38,567 bases of DNA from Butyrivibrio sp. (GCA_015056585.1 SVFZ01000091.1:1-38567), one strand, 5' to 3'; counted from the first letter of the stretch, positions 23,841-32,216 are shown. Notes: generated from the letters alone by a model not told the origin. Program-made: numbers and translations.

Positions 23841-24467
23841 ATGGCAAAGGTATTACTGTTAAATGGCAGTCCCAAGGCAGATGGATGTACTGCAACAGCA
23901 CTTAAGGAGATGATTAAAATATTCGATGAAGAGGGGGTAGAGACAGAGATCATTCATGTGGGAAACAAGGACATTAGAGGATGTGTTTCCTGTGGTTACT
24001 GTGAAAAGAATGGTAAGTGCGTTGTTAACGATCTTGTAAATGAGGTGGCTCCGAAATTTGAGACAGCAGACGGACTTGTTGTGGGCAGCCCTGTTTACTA
24101 CGGCTCTCCAAACGGAACAATCCTCTCATTTTTGGACAGACTGTTCTACAGCACCTCTTTTTCCAAGCATATGAAAGTCGGAGCGGCTGTTGTAAGCTGC
24201 AGAAGAGGCGGAAATACTGCAAGTTTTGACGTACTTAACAAGTACTTTACCATAAGCGGAATGCCGGTGGCTTCAAGCACATACTGGAATCAGGTACATG
24301 GTTTTTCTGCAGAGGATGTAAAAAAGGACCTTGAAGGACTTCAGACTATGAGAAATCTTGCAAGGAATATGTCTTTTATGATAAAGTCTTTTTCTGATGC
24401 CAAGGAGAAGTATGGTCTCCCTGAAGTTGAAAGGGGTTCATTTACAAGCTTCCCGGATGGTAAGTAA
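23841..24467 (+). CDS. Flavodoxin-fold oxidoreductase with four-cysteine motif
   Basis: This 208-residue protein is of the NADPH-dependent FMN reductase/iron-sulfur flavoprotein superfamily. The FMN phosphate loop is LLNGSPKADGCTATAL. The pattern CVSCGYCEKNGKC (Cys48, 51, 54, 60) may bind an iron-sulfur cluster or act as a redox-active thiol set. VVGSPVYYGSPNGTILSFLD forms the flavin-ring loop. It is cytoplasmic and probably transfers electrons to a partner. GGAGG lies before the ATG. It is followed 23 bases later by the rhodanese-PP-loop gene, which may be a partner. Confidence 0.85.
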   Translation: MAKVLLLNGSPKADGCTATALKEMIKIFDEEGVETEIIHVGNKDIRGCVSCGYCEKNGKCVVNDLVNEVAPKFETADGLVVGSPVYYGSPNGTILSFLDRLFYSTSFSKHMKVGAAVVSCRRGGNTASFDVLNKYFTISGMPVASSTYWNQVHGFSAEDVKKDLEGLQTMRNLARNMSFMIKSFSDAKEKYGLPEVERGSFTSFPDGK

Positions 24468-24490
24468 CGAAACGAGTTGTAAGTGGTAAT

Positions 24491-25636
24491 ATGAAAGAGA
24501 TATCATTAAAAAAATTTGAAGAACTTAATAAAGATTCCTATGTGCTTATTGACACAAGGGATGAGAGCGCAAGAGACTATGGGATGATACCCGGAGCTAT
24601 AGCAATCTCTTTTGACGGGGATGAAAACGAAGCTGTAGAAAAGCTTTCTGCAATATCACCTGACAAGAAACTGATCCTCTATTGTGATTTCGGGCGCAAA
24701 ACCAAAGATCTCGATGACCATGAGGCTTTGCAAGGCAGAGACTGTTATAGCCTTGAAGGTGGCTATACAGGCTATATCTGTTCAAGAATTTCAGAGTTTG
24801 ATGATATCGAGGAAAAGAGAAAAAAGGCAGAGAGAAGTATTCAGAAGAAATTCCACGAACAGCTCTTTGCACCTTTTGCAAAGGCATGTAAAATATATAA
24901 GCTGATAGAAGAAGGAGATCGCATAGCTGTATGTATATCCGGCGGAAAAGATTCAATGCTGATGGCAAAGCTTTTTCAGGAGATCCAAAAGCATGGGCAC
25001 TGCAATTTTGAACTGACTTTTTTGGTAATGGATCCCGGCTATAACAGCGAAAACAGAGCGCTTATCGAGAGTAATGCAAAAGCGCTGGGCATTCCGATAA
25101 CTATTTTTGAAAGCAGCATTTTTGATGCGGTGGATACTATTGTCAAAAGTCCATGTTATATCTGTGCCAGAATGAGGCGTGGCTACCTCTACAGAAAGGC
25201 ACAGGAGCTTGGATGCAACAAGATTGCGCTGGGCCATCACTACGATGATGTGATCGAGACTATTTTCATGGGGATCATGCACAGCGGACAGATCCAGACC
25301 ATGATGCCCAAGCTTCACAGTGCAAATTTCGAAGGAATGGAGCTCATAAGGCCTCTTTATCTTGTCAGGGAAAGTGATATATGCAGCTGGCGTGATTACA
25401 ATGACCTGCATTTTCTGCAGTGCGCGTGTCACTTTACTGAAACCTGCTCCACGTGCCATACAGACGGCACAACATCCTCAAAGAGGCTGGAGACCAAGAA
25501 ACTCATTGCTGAACTGAAAAAGACTAATCCGTTTATTGAGGCAAACATTTTCAAGAGTGTTGAGAATGTAAATATTGACAGGGTAATAACCTATAAAAAA
25601 GGCGAAAAAAGACACAACTTCCTGGATGAGTATTAA
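24491..25636 (+). CDS. Rhodanese - TtcA-like PP-loop ATPase fusion
   Basis: This 381-residue fusion has an N-terminal rhodanese domain (about 1-100) whose active-site loop is LILYCDFGRKT, with Cys65. After a charged helical linker (108-125) comes a TtcA/TilS-type PP-loop ATPase with SGGKDS at 150-155, GHHYDDVIET near 248-257, and CYIC (Cys222, Cys225). A C-terminal cysteine set, CACHFTETCSTCH (Cys311, 313, 319, 322), could bind iron-sulfur or zinc. The rhodanese could deliver persulfide to the thiolation domain. The target may be a tRNA base, as with TtcA, or another adenylated substrate. The ribosome site is weak (GTAAG). It sits in a redox/metal gene group. Confidence 0.85.
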   Translation: MKEISLKKFEELNKDSYVLIDTRDESARDYGMIPGAIAISFDGDENEAVEKLSAISPDKKLILYCDFGRKTKDLDDHEALQGRDCYSLEGGYTGYICSRISEFDDIEEKRKKAERSIQKKFHEQLFAPFAKACKIYKLIEEGDRIAVCISGGKDSMLMAKLFQEIQKHGHCNFELTFLVMDPGYNSENRALIESNAKALGIPITIFESSIFDAVDTIVKSPCYICARMRRGYLYRKAQELGCNKIALGHHYDDVIETIFMGIMHSGQIQTMMPKLHSANFEGMELIRPLYLVRESDICSWRDYNDLHFLQCACHFTETCSTCHTDGTTSSKRLETKKLIAELKKTNPFIEANIFKSVENVNIDRVITYKKGEKRHNFLDEY

Positions 25637-25662
25637 ATCTTTTTTGCCACAGGAGATGTATT

Positions 25663-27027
25663 ATGGGATTGTTTGAAGTACTGCTTCTATCCGTGGGACT
25701 TGCTATGGATGCATTTGCGGTATCTATCTGTAAGGGACTGGCAGCAGGAAAGGTTACAAAGAAAGAATATATTTTGTGCGGCGTGTGGTTCGGATCATTT
25801 CAGGCTATTATGCCGCTTATAGGATATCTTGTAGGATCAAGGTTTGAGAAGCTGATCAGCGTTATAGCTCCGTGGGTGGCTTTCATACTGCTGTCAATGA
25901 TCGGCGTGAACATGATCAAGGAAGCACTTGAACCGGATGAAGAAGTATCGCCGGGCTTTGATATAAAGACGATGTTCATGATGGCTGTGGCAACAAGCAT
26001 TGACGCACTGGCCGTCGGTATCACTTTTGTTGCGGTACCTGTCAGGATCTTTGATTCCGGCAAACTTTTAAATGTTGCTTTTGCGGTCGTTGTGATCGGA
26101 GTTATCACCTGCATCATATCAATGACCGGCGTCAAGATAGGAAGTGTCTTTGGAAACCGCTATAAAGCCGGTTCGGAGATTATGGGAGGAACCATACTCC
26201 TATTTATAGGCTTCAGGGCGCTCATAACTCATTTTGACAGCGCCAACACGCTTTCCGATTCTGAAACAATATTCGGAATGCTGATTCCTCTTGTAGGAAC
26301 TCTTCTTGGTTCACTGGTCATATATGCCAAGAAGATCAAGCTCTCGAATGATATGAGGGCTGTTTTGATCGGATTCAGCTCAGGGATCATGCTCTCTGTT
26401 GCGGTCTGGGGAATGATAGAACCGGCAGTCAGCGGCCTTAGCAAGGATGATCATAATGGAATAGTGGCAGTGACAATAAGTTTCTGCCTTGGAGTTATCC
26501 TTCAGATCTTACTGGATAAAAGTGTTCCACACACCCATGTCTATACTGATATAACAGAAGGCCCTGAGAGCAAACTGAATCCGGAGATAATGGCAATTCT
26601 TAAGGAAGTTGTTCATCACGTCCCGGAAGGAGTTGCCCTGGGATCAATTTATGCGGCCAATTTTATGAAGACTGAATGGATCTCATCATCAGTTGCGCTG
26701 GTACTTTCTTTTGCCATTGCACTTCAGAACATTCCTGAGGCACTTTATGTGTCACTTTGGCTTAAAGAGACCGGAACCAGAACAGGCAAGGCGTTCCTTA
26801 TGGGAGTGGTGTCAGGAGCACCGATCCCGCTGCTTGGTATCATCACGGTTGTCCTGGTCGTCTTTATTCCGGGGCTTTTGCCTTATATAATGTCGCTGTC
26901 AGGCGGGGCTCTGATCTATGCTACCATAGAGGAAATTCCGCAGATTGCGTTAAAAAAGGACAACGACAGAGGCGCATTGGCATTTTGTGTCGGCTTTGCT
27001 GTGATAATGCTCATGATATTCATCTGA
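25663..27027 (+). CDS. MntP - ZIP metal transporter fusion
   Basis: This 454-residue membrane protein joins two transporter families. Residues 1-190 match MntP manganese exporters, with the paired motifs GLAMDAFAVS (Asp16) and TSIDALAVGI (Asp114) and about six membrane segments. Residues 203-454 match ZIP/ZupT transporters, with VVHHVPEGVALG (about 316-327), IALQNIPEALYVS (about 352-364) and IEEIPQIA (422-429). The second ZIP motif has Gln355 and Ala360 in place of the usual His and Gly, so metal choice or transport may differ. The frame is unbroken and each half is close to full family length. AGGAG precedes the ATG. No yybP-ykoY riboswitch was seen in the 26-base gap upstream. Confidence 0.88.
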   Translation: MGLFEVLLLSVGLAMDAFAVSICKGLAAGKVTKKEYILCGVWFGSFQAIMPLIGYLVGSRFEKLISVIAPWVAFILLSMIGVNMIKEALEPDEEVSPGFDIKTMFMMAVATSIDALAVGITFVAVPVRIFDSGKLLNVAFAVVVIGVITCIISMTGVKIGSVFGNRYKAGSEIMGGTILLFIGFRALITHFDSANTLSDSETIFGMLIPLVGTLLGSLVIYAKKIKLSNDMRAVLIGFSSGIMLSVAVWGMIEPAVSGLSKDDHNGIVAVTISFCLGVILQILLDKSVPHTHVYTDITEGPESKLNPEIMAILKEVVHHVPEGVALGSIYAANFMKTEWISSSVALVLSFAIALQNIPEALYVSLWLKETGTRTGKAFLMGVVSGAPIPLLGIITVVLVVFIPGLLPYIMSLSGGALIYATIEEIPQIALKKDNDRGALAFCVGFAVIMLMIFI

Positions 27028-27073
27028 TATGTTTCTGATTTGGAAAAAATATTTATTTAAGTAGGAAAAGATA

Positions 27074-27535
27074 ATGACACGAAGAGAGATGGCAATGGCC
27101 AATTTTTATGACGGATATAACTGTTCGCAGTCGATTGTACTGGCATTTGCAGATCTGATTCCAATAGAGAAGTCCACTCTTTTACGAATGGCGTCATCCT
27201 TTGGAGGCGGAATGGGCAGACTTCGCGAAGTATGTGGCTCTGTTACAGGCATGTTCATGATCGCCGGCATTTTGTATGGATATGACGGACCTGAGACAGG
27301 ACAGGTAAAGGCTGATCATTACGCAAGGATACAGGAACTGGCCCGTAGATTTGAAGAGACACATGGCTCTATTGTGTGCCGTGAGATGCTGGGACTTTCG
27401 GTGCGTCACGATGTTCCGGTTCCGGAAGCGCGCACGCAGGAATACTACAAAAAACGGCCATGCCCCGAAATAATCGGGGACGCGGCCGACTTACTTGAAC
27501 AGTATATTAAAGAAAACCCTCCGGTGGTCAGATAA
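27074..27535 (+). CDS. C_GCAxxG_C_C-family redox protein
   Basis: This 153-residue member of the C_GCAxxG_C_C family is named for its conserved cysteines. Visible elements are GYNCSQSIVLAF, SFGGGMGRLREVCGSVTGM and, near the C-terminus, IVCREMLG and RPCPEIIGDAADLL. Members are thought to be small redox or metal-cluster proteins, often beside electron-transfer or metal genes, but the activity is not established. AGGAA precedes the ATG, 46 bases after the MntP-ZIP gene. Its 3' end overlaps the convergent AraC gene by eight bases. Confidence 0.88.
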   Translation: MTRREMAMANFYDGYNCSQSIVLAFADLIPIEKSTLLRMASSFGGGMGRLREVCGSVTGMFMIAGILYGYDGPETGQVKADHYARIQELARRFEETHGSIVCREMLGLSVRHDVPVPEARTQEYYKKRPCPEIIGDAADLLEQYIKENPPVVR

Positions 27536-28502
27536 CATCGGCGTAATGTTTGTTGATACTGAGAGGATGATGCTCTTCGTTAAGCATCCTGAATTGTGAT
27601 GGCGGATACCCGGTGCTTTTTTTGAAAGCGCGGGTAAAAGCTGTGCAGCTGGCAAAGCCCGCCTGATCGGAAATATCTGTAATGCTGAGCTCCGGATTTG
27701 AAAGGAGCGTCTGGGCATAATTTATTCGTGTCTGCTGCAGATACTGATAAAAAGTCACACCGGTATATTCTCTGAAGATTCTTTCAAAATGATATTTGCT
27801 AAAACCGGCAAAAGCAGAAATGCTCTCGAGCGACAGCGCTTCTGTAAAATGTTCTGAGATGTATGTGCAGACTTCGCTAAGGGAAATGCTGTTCTTGAAC
27901 ATGGGAGAACGTGAAGAAGAGTTCGTTCCCTGGAAAAGAGATATGTTTTTGGCGCACAGAGCAATAAAGCGCATGAGAACAGTATAGATTTCTAGTTCAT
28001 CATATGGCTCAAGTTCAATAAACGGAATAGATTTGTCGATATCAGGATCATCGAGAGGCTGTGTATTTGAATCAGAGGCAAAATAAAGCCTGGTGATAGT
28101 GTCAACGTATGTAAACAGCTGTCTGTAAATATTATGAGGACAGGTCTTTTTCCTGATGTGAATTGCAGGAGACATCATTCTGAAGGCCTTCTCAATTTCT
28201 TTTAATGTTATGATTCCCGAAAAGTCAGCCTGTATATACAGTCTCAGTCCCGGTTTCGGGGAAAAAATTTCATGGAGCACAGCTGGACAGATAAAGAGAA
28301 TGTCACCGACTTCCACGTTATAGACCTGATTTCCGCAGACAACTTTGTAAGGAGCATCCTTTGGGATGATCATTTCAATGTCTGTATGCCAATGCGGCGG
28401 GAAATCAGCATGCAGATTGTTCATAAACACTCTTAAATTTGTATTTATCTTGTGATATACTTTTTCCTTGGCGTTAGCTGTAAGCTCTAATGGACTCTTC
28501 AT
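27528..28502 (-). CDS. AraC-family regulator with cupin sensor
   Basis: This 324-residue regulator has an N-terminal cupin domain (about 15-110) with FPPHWHTDIEMIIP, typical of sugar-sensing AraC members. The C-terminal double HTH lies at about 220-318. It includes LSLESISAFAGFSKYHFERI and LSITDISDQAGFASCTAFTR and ends FKKSTGYPPSQFR. Start choice: a GGAGG site lies 13 bases before ATG 28502 but only four bases before an in-frame TTG at 28511, so ATG is preferred. It converges with and overlaps the C_GCAxxG gene. No obvious target gene lies beside its start; the nearest upstream gene is the LacI-type repressor on the same strand. Confidence 0.9.
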   Translation of the reverse strand: MKSPLELTANAKEKVYHKINTNLRVFMNNLHADFPPHWHTDIEMIIPKDAPYKVVCGNQVYNVEVGDILFICPAVLHEIFSPKPGLRLYIQADFSGIITLKEIEKAFRMMSPAIHIRKKTCPHNIYRQLFTYVDTITRLYFASDSNTQPLDDPDIDKSIPFIELEPYDELEIYTVLMRFIALCAKNISLFQGTNSSSRSPMFKNSISLSEVCTYISEHFTEALSLESISAFAGFSKYHFERIFREYTGVTFYQYLQQTRINYAQTLLSNPELSITDISDQAGFASCTAFTRAFKKSTGYPPSQFRMLNEEHHPLSINKHYADVI

Positions 28503-28920
28503 ATGTAACAAATCACCTCCCCGAAAAAATACCGATAAATCGATTGAAACATCGGAACAGCAATTTTTATCTCATGAAAAAGAGTGAAAAATTGCCGTTT
28601 GTCATTTCACTTTTAATAAAATCATTCCCCAGGTTTATCGTTTAACAGTTATTATAACAGATTTTTTTAAAATATAAAGCGCAAAAAGTGACATATTGCA
28701 TAATTAAATTTAGCTTAAATTAGTTATAACATAAATAATATCTATCTGAGGCAGCAATTATTGAATGTTTTGCAACAATATTTTTATGACATATCTTCAA
28801 AAAATGCTCTTTCGTGAACCGGTAAAGGGACAAAAAAACGGGGCAGCTTTTTGTCAGCTGTCCCGGCTTTTGACGCCTGCAGGCGAAATTATCTAATTGC
28901 AGTGATACAATCCGCGCACA
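28503..28920. other. 418-base AT-rich gap between two regulator genes
   Basis: The gap holds the upstream region of the AraC gene (minus strand) and the downstream region of the LacI-type gene (minus strand). An inverted repeat with 9-bp arms GCAATTTTT/AAAAATTGC lies at 28560-28568 and 28587-28595, and may be an operator of the AraC gene. A minus-strand TATAAT (28651-28656) has a poor -35 partner. A strong terminator lies at 28831-28865, and a 12-bp palindrome CGCCTGCAGGCG at 28874-28885. No coding sequence was supported. Confidence 0.5.
28831..28865 (-). terminator. Intrinsic terminator of the LacI-type gene
   Basis: On the minus strand CGGGACAGC pairs with GCTGCCCCG (9 bp, one wobble) and is followed by seven T residues. 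The plus-strand flank has only a short T run, so the direction is leftward. It lies about 56 bases past the repressor's stop codon. Confidence 0.85.
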
Positions 28921-29973
28921 TTATATCTTAGTGGAATCTCTGTACAACAGATCAGTCTCGGTGTAGGTTATCCTGTAGTTAAGATCCGGCTGTTCAATCC
29001 TTGAAATAACAAGGTTGGCAGCAGAATATCCGATTATCTGGCTGTGAATGTGACTGGTTGAAAGAGAAGGAGTCACAATCTTGGACTCCGGAGAGTCGTC
29101 GAAGCCAAACAGTTTTACATCTTTAGGACAATCAAGTCCCTTTTTCCTAAGTCCGTATAAAAGGTCCAGTGCAACGAAGTCGTTGGCGCAGATGAACAGT
29201 TCCGGAATTTCGTCCATTTCATCAAGAGCTTTAAAAAGATACTCTCTGTATTCTGTGTCATGAGGATGAACCTCAGAGAGACAGTATTTCTCATTAAAAG
29301 TAAGGTTATTGATGTACATAGCCTCGCGGAATGCAATGAAACGCTCATAGAAGGAGCGGCAGTGAGTTACCTGGCCTACGAAACCTACCTTAGTGATGCC
29401 TTTTTTGCTCATGTCATTGATCACTGTGTAGATGCTGGAAAAATTGTCCATAAGCAGAATATCTGCATTTAACGGCTTCCAGTAGCTTGCCACAGGGGCA
29501 TCTATCATAAGGACGGGAATACCTAAGTTACATAGCATTTCGCAGTAAGGATGATTGAACATCTCAATGCACACGATTGCCTTTGTGTTATCATCCCTAA
29601 AAGAGATTGGAAGGCTTAAAGATTCTATGTTGCCTGAATCAACCCTGTGCATGGTAAGGCTGTAACCAAGAAGAGATATCTCATGTTGGAACTTATCAAG
29701 CATTGTGGATGCAAAGTGAGAATTGTTAAGAAAGCTTCCTGTAAAAAGAGCTATCTCTCCCGATGCCTTTGCCTTTGAAATAGAAGGATTTCTGATGTCC
29801 GAAACAGAGTTGGCATATGAGAACTGTTTGTAGCCCATCTCGATCGCTTTTTCCAGTACTTTCTGCCTGGTGGATTCTGCCAGAACTCCGGTGTTATTTA
29901 TAGCTTTTGATACGGTATTTCGTGATACTCCAAGGGCATCAGCGATGTCCTGCAGTGTGACTTTTGTAGCCAT
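28921..29973 (-). CDS. LacI/GalR-family repressor of the fructan locus
   Basis: This 350-residue regulator has an N-terminal LacI HTH (TLQDIADALGVSRNTVSKAI, about 5-24) with the hinge region following EKAIEMGY. A periplasmic-binding-protein-like effector domain (about 70-350) includes ICIEMFNHPYCEML, GFVGQVTHCRSFYERFIAF and LFICANDFVALDLL. GGAGAG lies before ATG 29973; an upstream in-frame extension lacks homology and is rejected. It is divergent from the permease operon at 30219, with which it shares a 245-bp control region. The likely effector is a fructo-oligosaccharide or fructose phosphate. Confidence 0.92.
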   Translation of the reverse strand: MATKVTLQDIADALGVSRNTVSKAINNTGVLAESTRQKVLEKAIEMGYKQFSYANSVSDIRNPSISKAKASGEIALFTGSFLNNSHFASTMLDKFQHEISLLGYSLTMHRVDSGNIESLSLPISFRDDNTKAIVCIEMFNHPYCEMLCNLGIPVLMIDAPVASYWKPLNADILLMDNFSSIYTVINDMSKKGITKVGFVGQVTHCRSFYERFIAFREAMYINNLTFNEKYCLSEVHPHDTEYREYLFKALDEMDEIPELFICANDFVALDLLYGLRKKGLDCPKDVKLFGFDDSPESKIVTPSLSTSHIHSQIIGYSAANLVISRIEQPDLNYRITYTETDLLYRDSTKI

Positions 29974-30076
29974 TAATACTCTCCGTTTTCTCTTTATCTT
30001 TATATGTATGGATTTGTCATTCAGACAACCTCTGATCAAGGAAAAAAGAAGCAGTGCTCCCAACAACCTCATTATA

Positions 30077-30201
30077 AAATGTAAAATTATGTGTGTCAAA
30101 TGTAAATTAAAATTGTGCAAATGTAAAATTTTTATGTTGACACCCTTAAATTACCGTGATATATTTTACATACGCAAAGCGAAATATTACAAATGTAAAA
30201 T
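30077..30201 (+). promoter_or_regulatory. Phased AAATGTAAAAT boxes around the fructan-operon promoter
   Basis: Boxes AAATGTAAAAT at 30077-30087, AAATGTAAATT at 30098-30108 and AAATGTAAAAT at 30119-30129 recur at exactly 21-bp steps. This puts them on one face of the helix, centred near -90, -69 and -48. A fourth direct copy lies at 30191-30201, just before the ribosome site. An inverted ATTTTACAT (30163-30171) overlaps the -10 region. They are probably binding sites for a regulator, perhaps the divergent LacI-type protein or an unlinked activator. Confidence 0.7.
30137..30165 (+). promoter_or_regulatory. Sigma-A promoter of the fructan transporter operon
   Basis: TTGACA (30137-30142) and TATATT (30160-30165) are 17 bases apart. 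Transcription would start near 30172, giving a leader of about 47 bases before ATG 30219. Confidence 0.82.
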
Positions 30202-30218
30202 ATTGCGGAGGATATGAT

Positions 30219-31139
30219 ATGAATGCAAAAGCCAAGGATAACAGTATCCACAATACGCTTGTTTATATTAAACAGCATTGGCAGTTATACGTGTTCTTTT
30301 TGGGGCCGGCACTAATTCTTACCATTGTCTTCAGATACATTCCGATGGGAGGCATCCTGATAGCTTTTCAGAAATACAATCCCTTCAAGGGAATACTTGG
30401 AAGCGAATGGGTAGGACTTAAGTATTTTAAACAGTTTTTGTCATCACCCGATTTTATGCAGTACCTGGTGAACACATTGAAGCTGAGTGTGTTCGGACTT
30501 CTTTGGGGATTCCCAATGCCGATCATACTTGCTCTTCTCCTTAACAGAGTATCGAGCAGCAGCATCAAACAGAAGATACAGCTTGTGTTGTATATGCCAA
30601 ACTTCATTTCAGTCATCGTTCTTTGTGGTATGGTCAGAATCCTTCTTTCAGTCACCGGACCACTGAACATGCTCCTTGGCAGCAACATAAACTTCCTTAC
30701 AATACCTGCAGCTTTCAGACCAATCTACATCATAAGCGGTATCTGGCAGGGAGCCGGATGGGCATCAATCATGTACACCGCGGCTTTGTCAAATGCCAGC
30801 AAGGAACTTAAGGAAGCAGCGCAGATAGACGGAGCGAACATCTGGCAGCAGATCAAGGCAGTTGAATGGCCTGCAATCAAGGATATGGTTGTTATCCAGT
30901 TCATCCTTCAGGCAGGTAACATCATGAGCATCGGTTTTGAAAAGGCATACGCACTTCAGTCTGATATGAACCTTGCATCATCTGAGATCATTGCAACATA
31001 CGTGTATAAAAAAGGTCTTTTGAATGGCGATTACAGTTATTCCACAGCGGTAGGTCTTTTTAACACGATTGTAAATGTAATACTTCTCATCGCAGTTAAT
31101 AAGATAGTTGAGAAGCTCAATGACGGACAGGGATTATAA
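30219..31139 (+). CDS. ABC sugar permease 1 (LplB-type), fructan locus
   Basis: This 306-residue CUT1 permease has six predicted membrane segments, the N-terminal run FFLGPALILTIVFRYIPMGG and the EAA loop ELKEAAQIDGANIWQQIKAV. GGAGG at 30207-30211 supports ATG 30219; the longer upstream frame overlaps the promoter. It is the first gene of the operon that continues with a second permease, a binding protein, GH32 and fructokinase. As in the other locus, the ATPase must come from elsewhere. Confidence 0.93.
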   Translation: MNAKAKDNSIHNTLVYIKQHWQLYVFFLGPALILTIVFRYIPMGGILIAFQKYNPFKGILGSEWVGLKYFKQFLSSPDFMQYLVNTLKLSVFGLLWGFPMPIILALLLNRVSSSSIKQKIQLVLYMPNFISVIVLCGMVRILLSVTGPLNMLLGSNINFLTIPAAFRPIYIISGIWQGAGWASIMYTAALSNASKELKEAAQIDGANIWQQIKAVEWPAIKDMVVIQFILQAGNIMSIGFEKAYALQSDMNLASSEIIATYVYKKGLLNGDYSYSTAVGLFNTIVNVILLIAVNKIVEKLNDGQGL

Positions 31140-31151
31140 GGAGATATCAAA

Positions 31152-32063
31152 ATGGAAAAAGCACTTAAGAGAAAAAGTGAATTCGCCAGAGCCGGTTTAG
31201 GAGACAAGGTATTCCTGCTTGTGGGATATGTTCTTCTTGCAGCATTCGTGCTTGCGATCATTGGCCCTGTTGTTTACATCATAATTGCTTCCTTTATGGA
31301 TCCAATAACACTTCAGAATAAGGGAATTGTGTTCGATGTCAGCAAATGGACACTGACAGCTTACGAGAGAGTCATGACAAATTCCCAGATATGGACAGGC
31401 TTCTTTAACGCTGTTTTGTACTCAGTGTTGTTTGCCTTCATATCTGTTTTCATCACACTTTTGTGTGCATATCCCATGTCAAGGGATGACTTTAAGGGTA
31501 AAAAGATCTTTAACACGATCTTCATTATAACAATGTTCTTCGGTGGCGGACTTATCCCTACATACCTTTTGATAAGCGGCCTTGGAATGCTGGACAGCAT
31601 GTGGGCTGTAATCCTTCCGGGATCATTCAGCGTTTGGAACATGATCATTGCAAGAACCTACTACAAGGGAATTCCAAGTGAGCTCAGGGAGGCTGCTGAT
31701 GTGGACGGTGCAAACGAATTGGTATTCTTCTTCAAGATACTGCTTCCTGTATGTACTCCGCTTATTGCAGTACTTATCCTTTGGCAGTTTGTAGGAATGT
31801 GGAACAGCTACTTTGATGCAATGATCTATTTGAACTCAGCAAGCAAACAGCCACTTCAGCTGGTACTCAGATCGATCCTTATTCAGAACGAACCTGATCC
31901 GGGAATGATCGCAGATATGCAGAGTACAGCTCAGAGAGCACAGCTGGCAGAGCTGCTTAAATACGCAACCATTATTATTTCGAGTTTACCACTTATCGTA
32001 ATGTATCCATTCTTCCAGAAGTACTTCGATTCCGGAATCATGGTTGGATCAGTAAAAGGCTAG
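31152..32063 (+). CDS. ABC sugar permease 2 (YtcP-type), fructan locus
   Basis: This 303-residue partner permease has a first membrane segment at about 20-45 (VFLLVGYVLLAAFVLAIIGP), an EAA loop ELREAADVDGANELVFFFKI and the terminal signature FFQKYFDSGIMVGSVKG. AAGGAGA precedes the ATG, and the gene begins 12 bases after the first permease. It is separated from the binding-protein gene by 153 bases holding two structured hairpins. Confidence 0.93.
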   Translation: MEKALKRKSEFARAGLGDKVFLLVGYVLLAAFVLAIIGPVVYIIIASFMDPITLQNKGIVFDVSKWTLTAYERVMTNSQIWTGFFNAVLYSVLFAFISVFITLLCAYPMSRDDFKGKKIFNTIFIITMFFGGGLIPTYLLISGLGMLDSMWAVILPGSFSVWNMIIARTYYKGIPSELREAADVDGANELVFFFKILLPVCTPLIAVLILWQFVGMWNSYFDAMIYLNSASKQPLQLVLRSILIQNEPDPGMIADMQSTAQRAQLAELLKYATIIISSLPLIVMYPFFQKYFDSGIMVGSVKG

Positions 32064-32069
32064 AGCAGA

Positions 32070-32143
32070 GCACTTGGCGAAGTCTTTTTGAGCCTAGTGC
32101 GAGCCTTGGGTGAACACTTGCCGAGGTATTTTCGAGGCTAGTG
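32070..32143 (+). repeat. Two tandem hairpins with compensatory changes
   Basis: Hairpin A pairs GCACT-t-GGC (32070-32078) with GCC-t-AGTGC (32092-32100). Hairpin B pairs CACT-t-GCC (32115-32122) with GGC-t-AGTG (32136-32143). The units repeat at a 44-base step. The inner triplet changes from GGC/GCC to GCC/GGC so that pairing is kept, which argues for a selected RNA structure. It lies in the transcript between the permease and binding-protein genes, a usual place for mRNA-stabilising elements. Confidence 0.65.
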
Positions 32144-32216
32144 AGAATCCCAGAGAGCAGAGAGCAATATTGAAGTAGTTTGTAATTATATTTTTCATAT
32201 TTTAAAGGAGAGGGAA

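Noticed and set aside
30077..30201. Phased AAATGTAAAAT boxes as a CRISPR array or plasmid-type iteron origin
   Set aside because: Repeats are 11 bp with 10-bp gaps, there are no cas or rep genes nearby, and they sit at a consensus promoter, so regulatory sites are the better reading.
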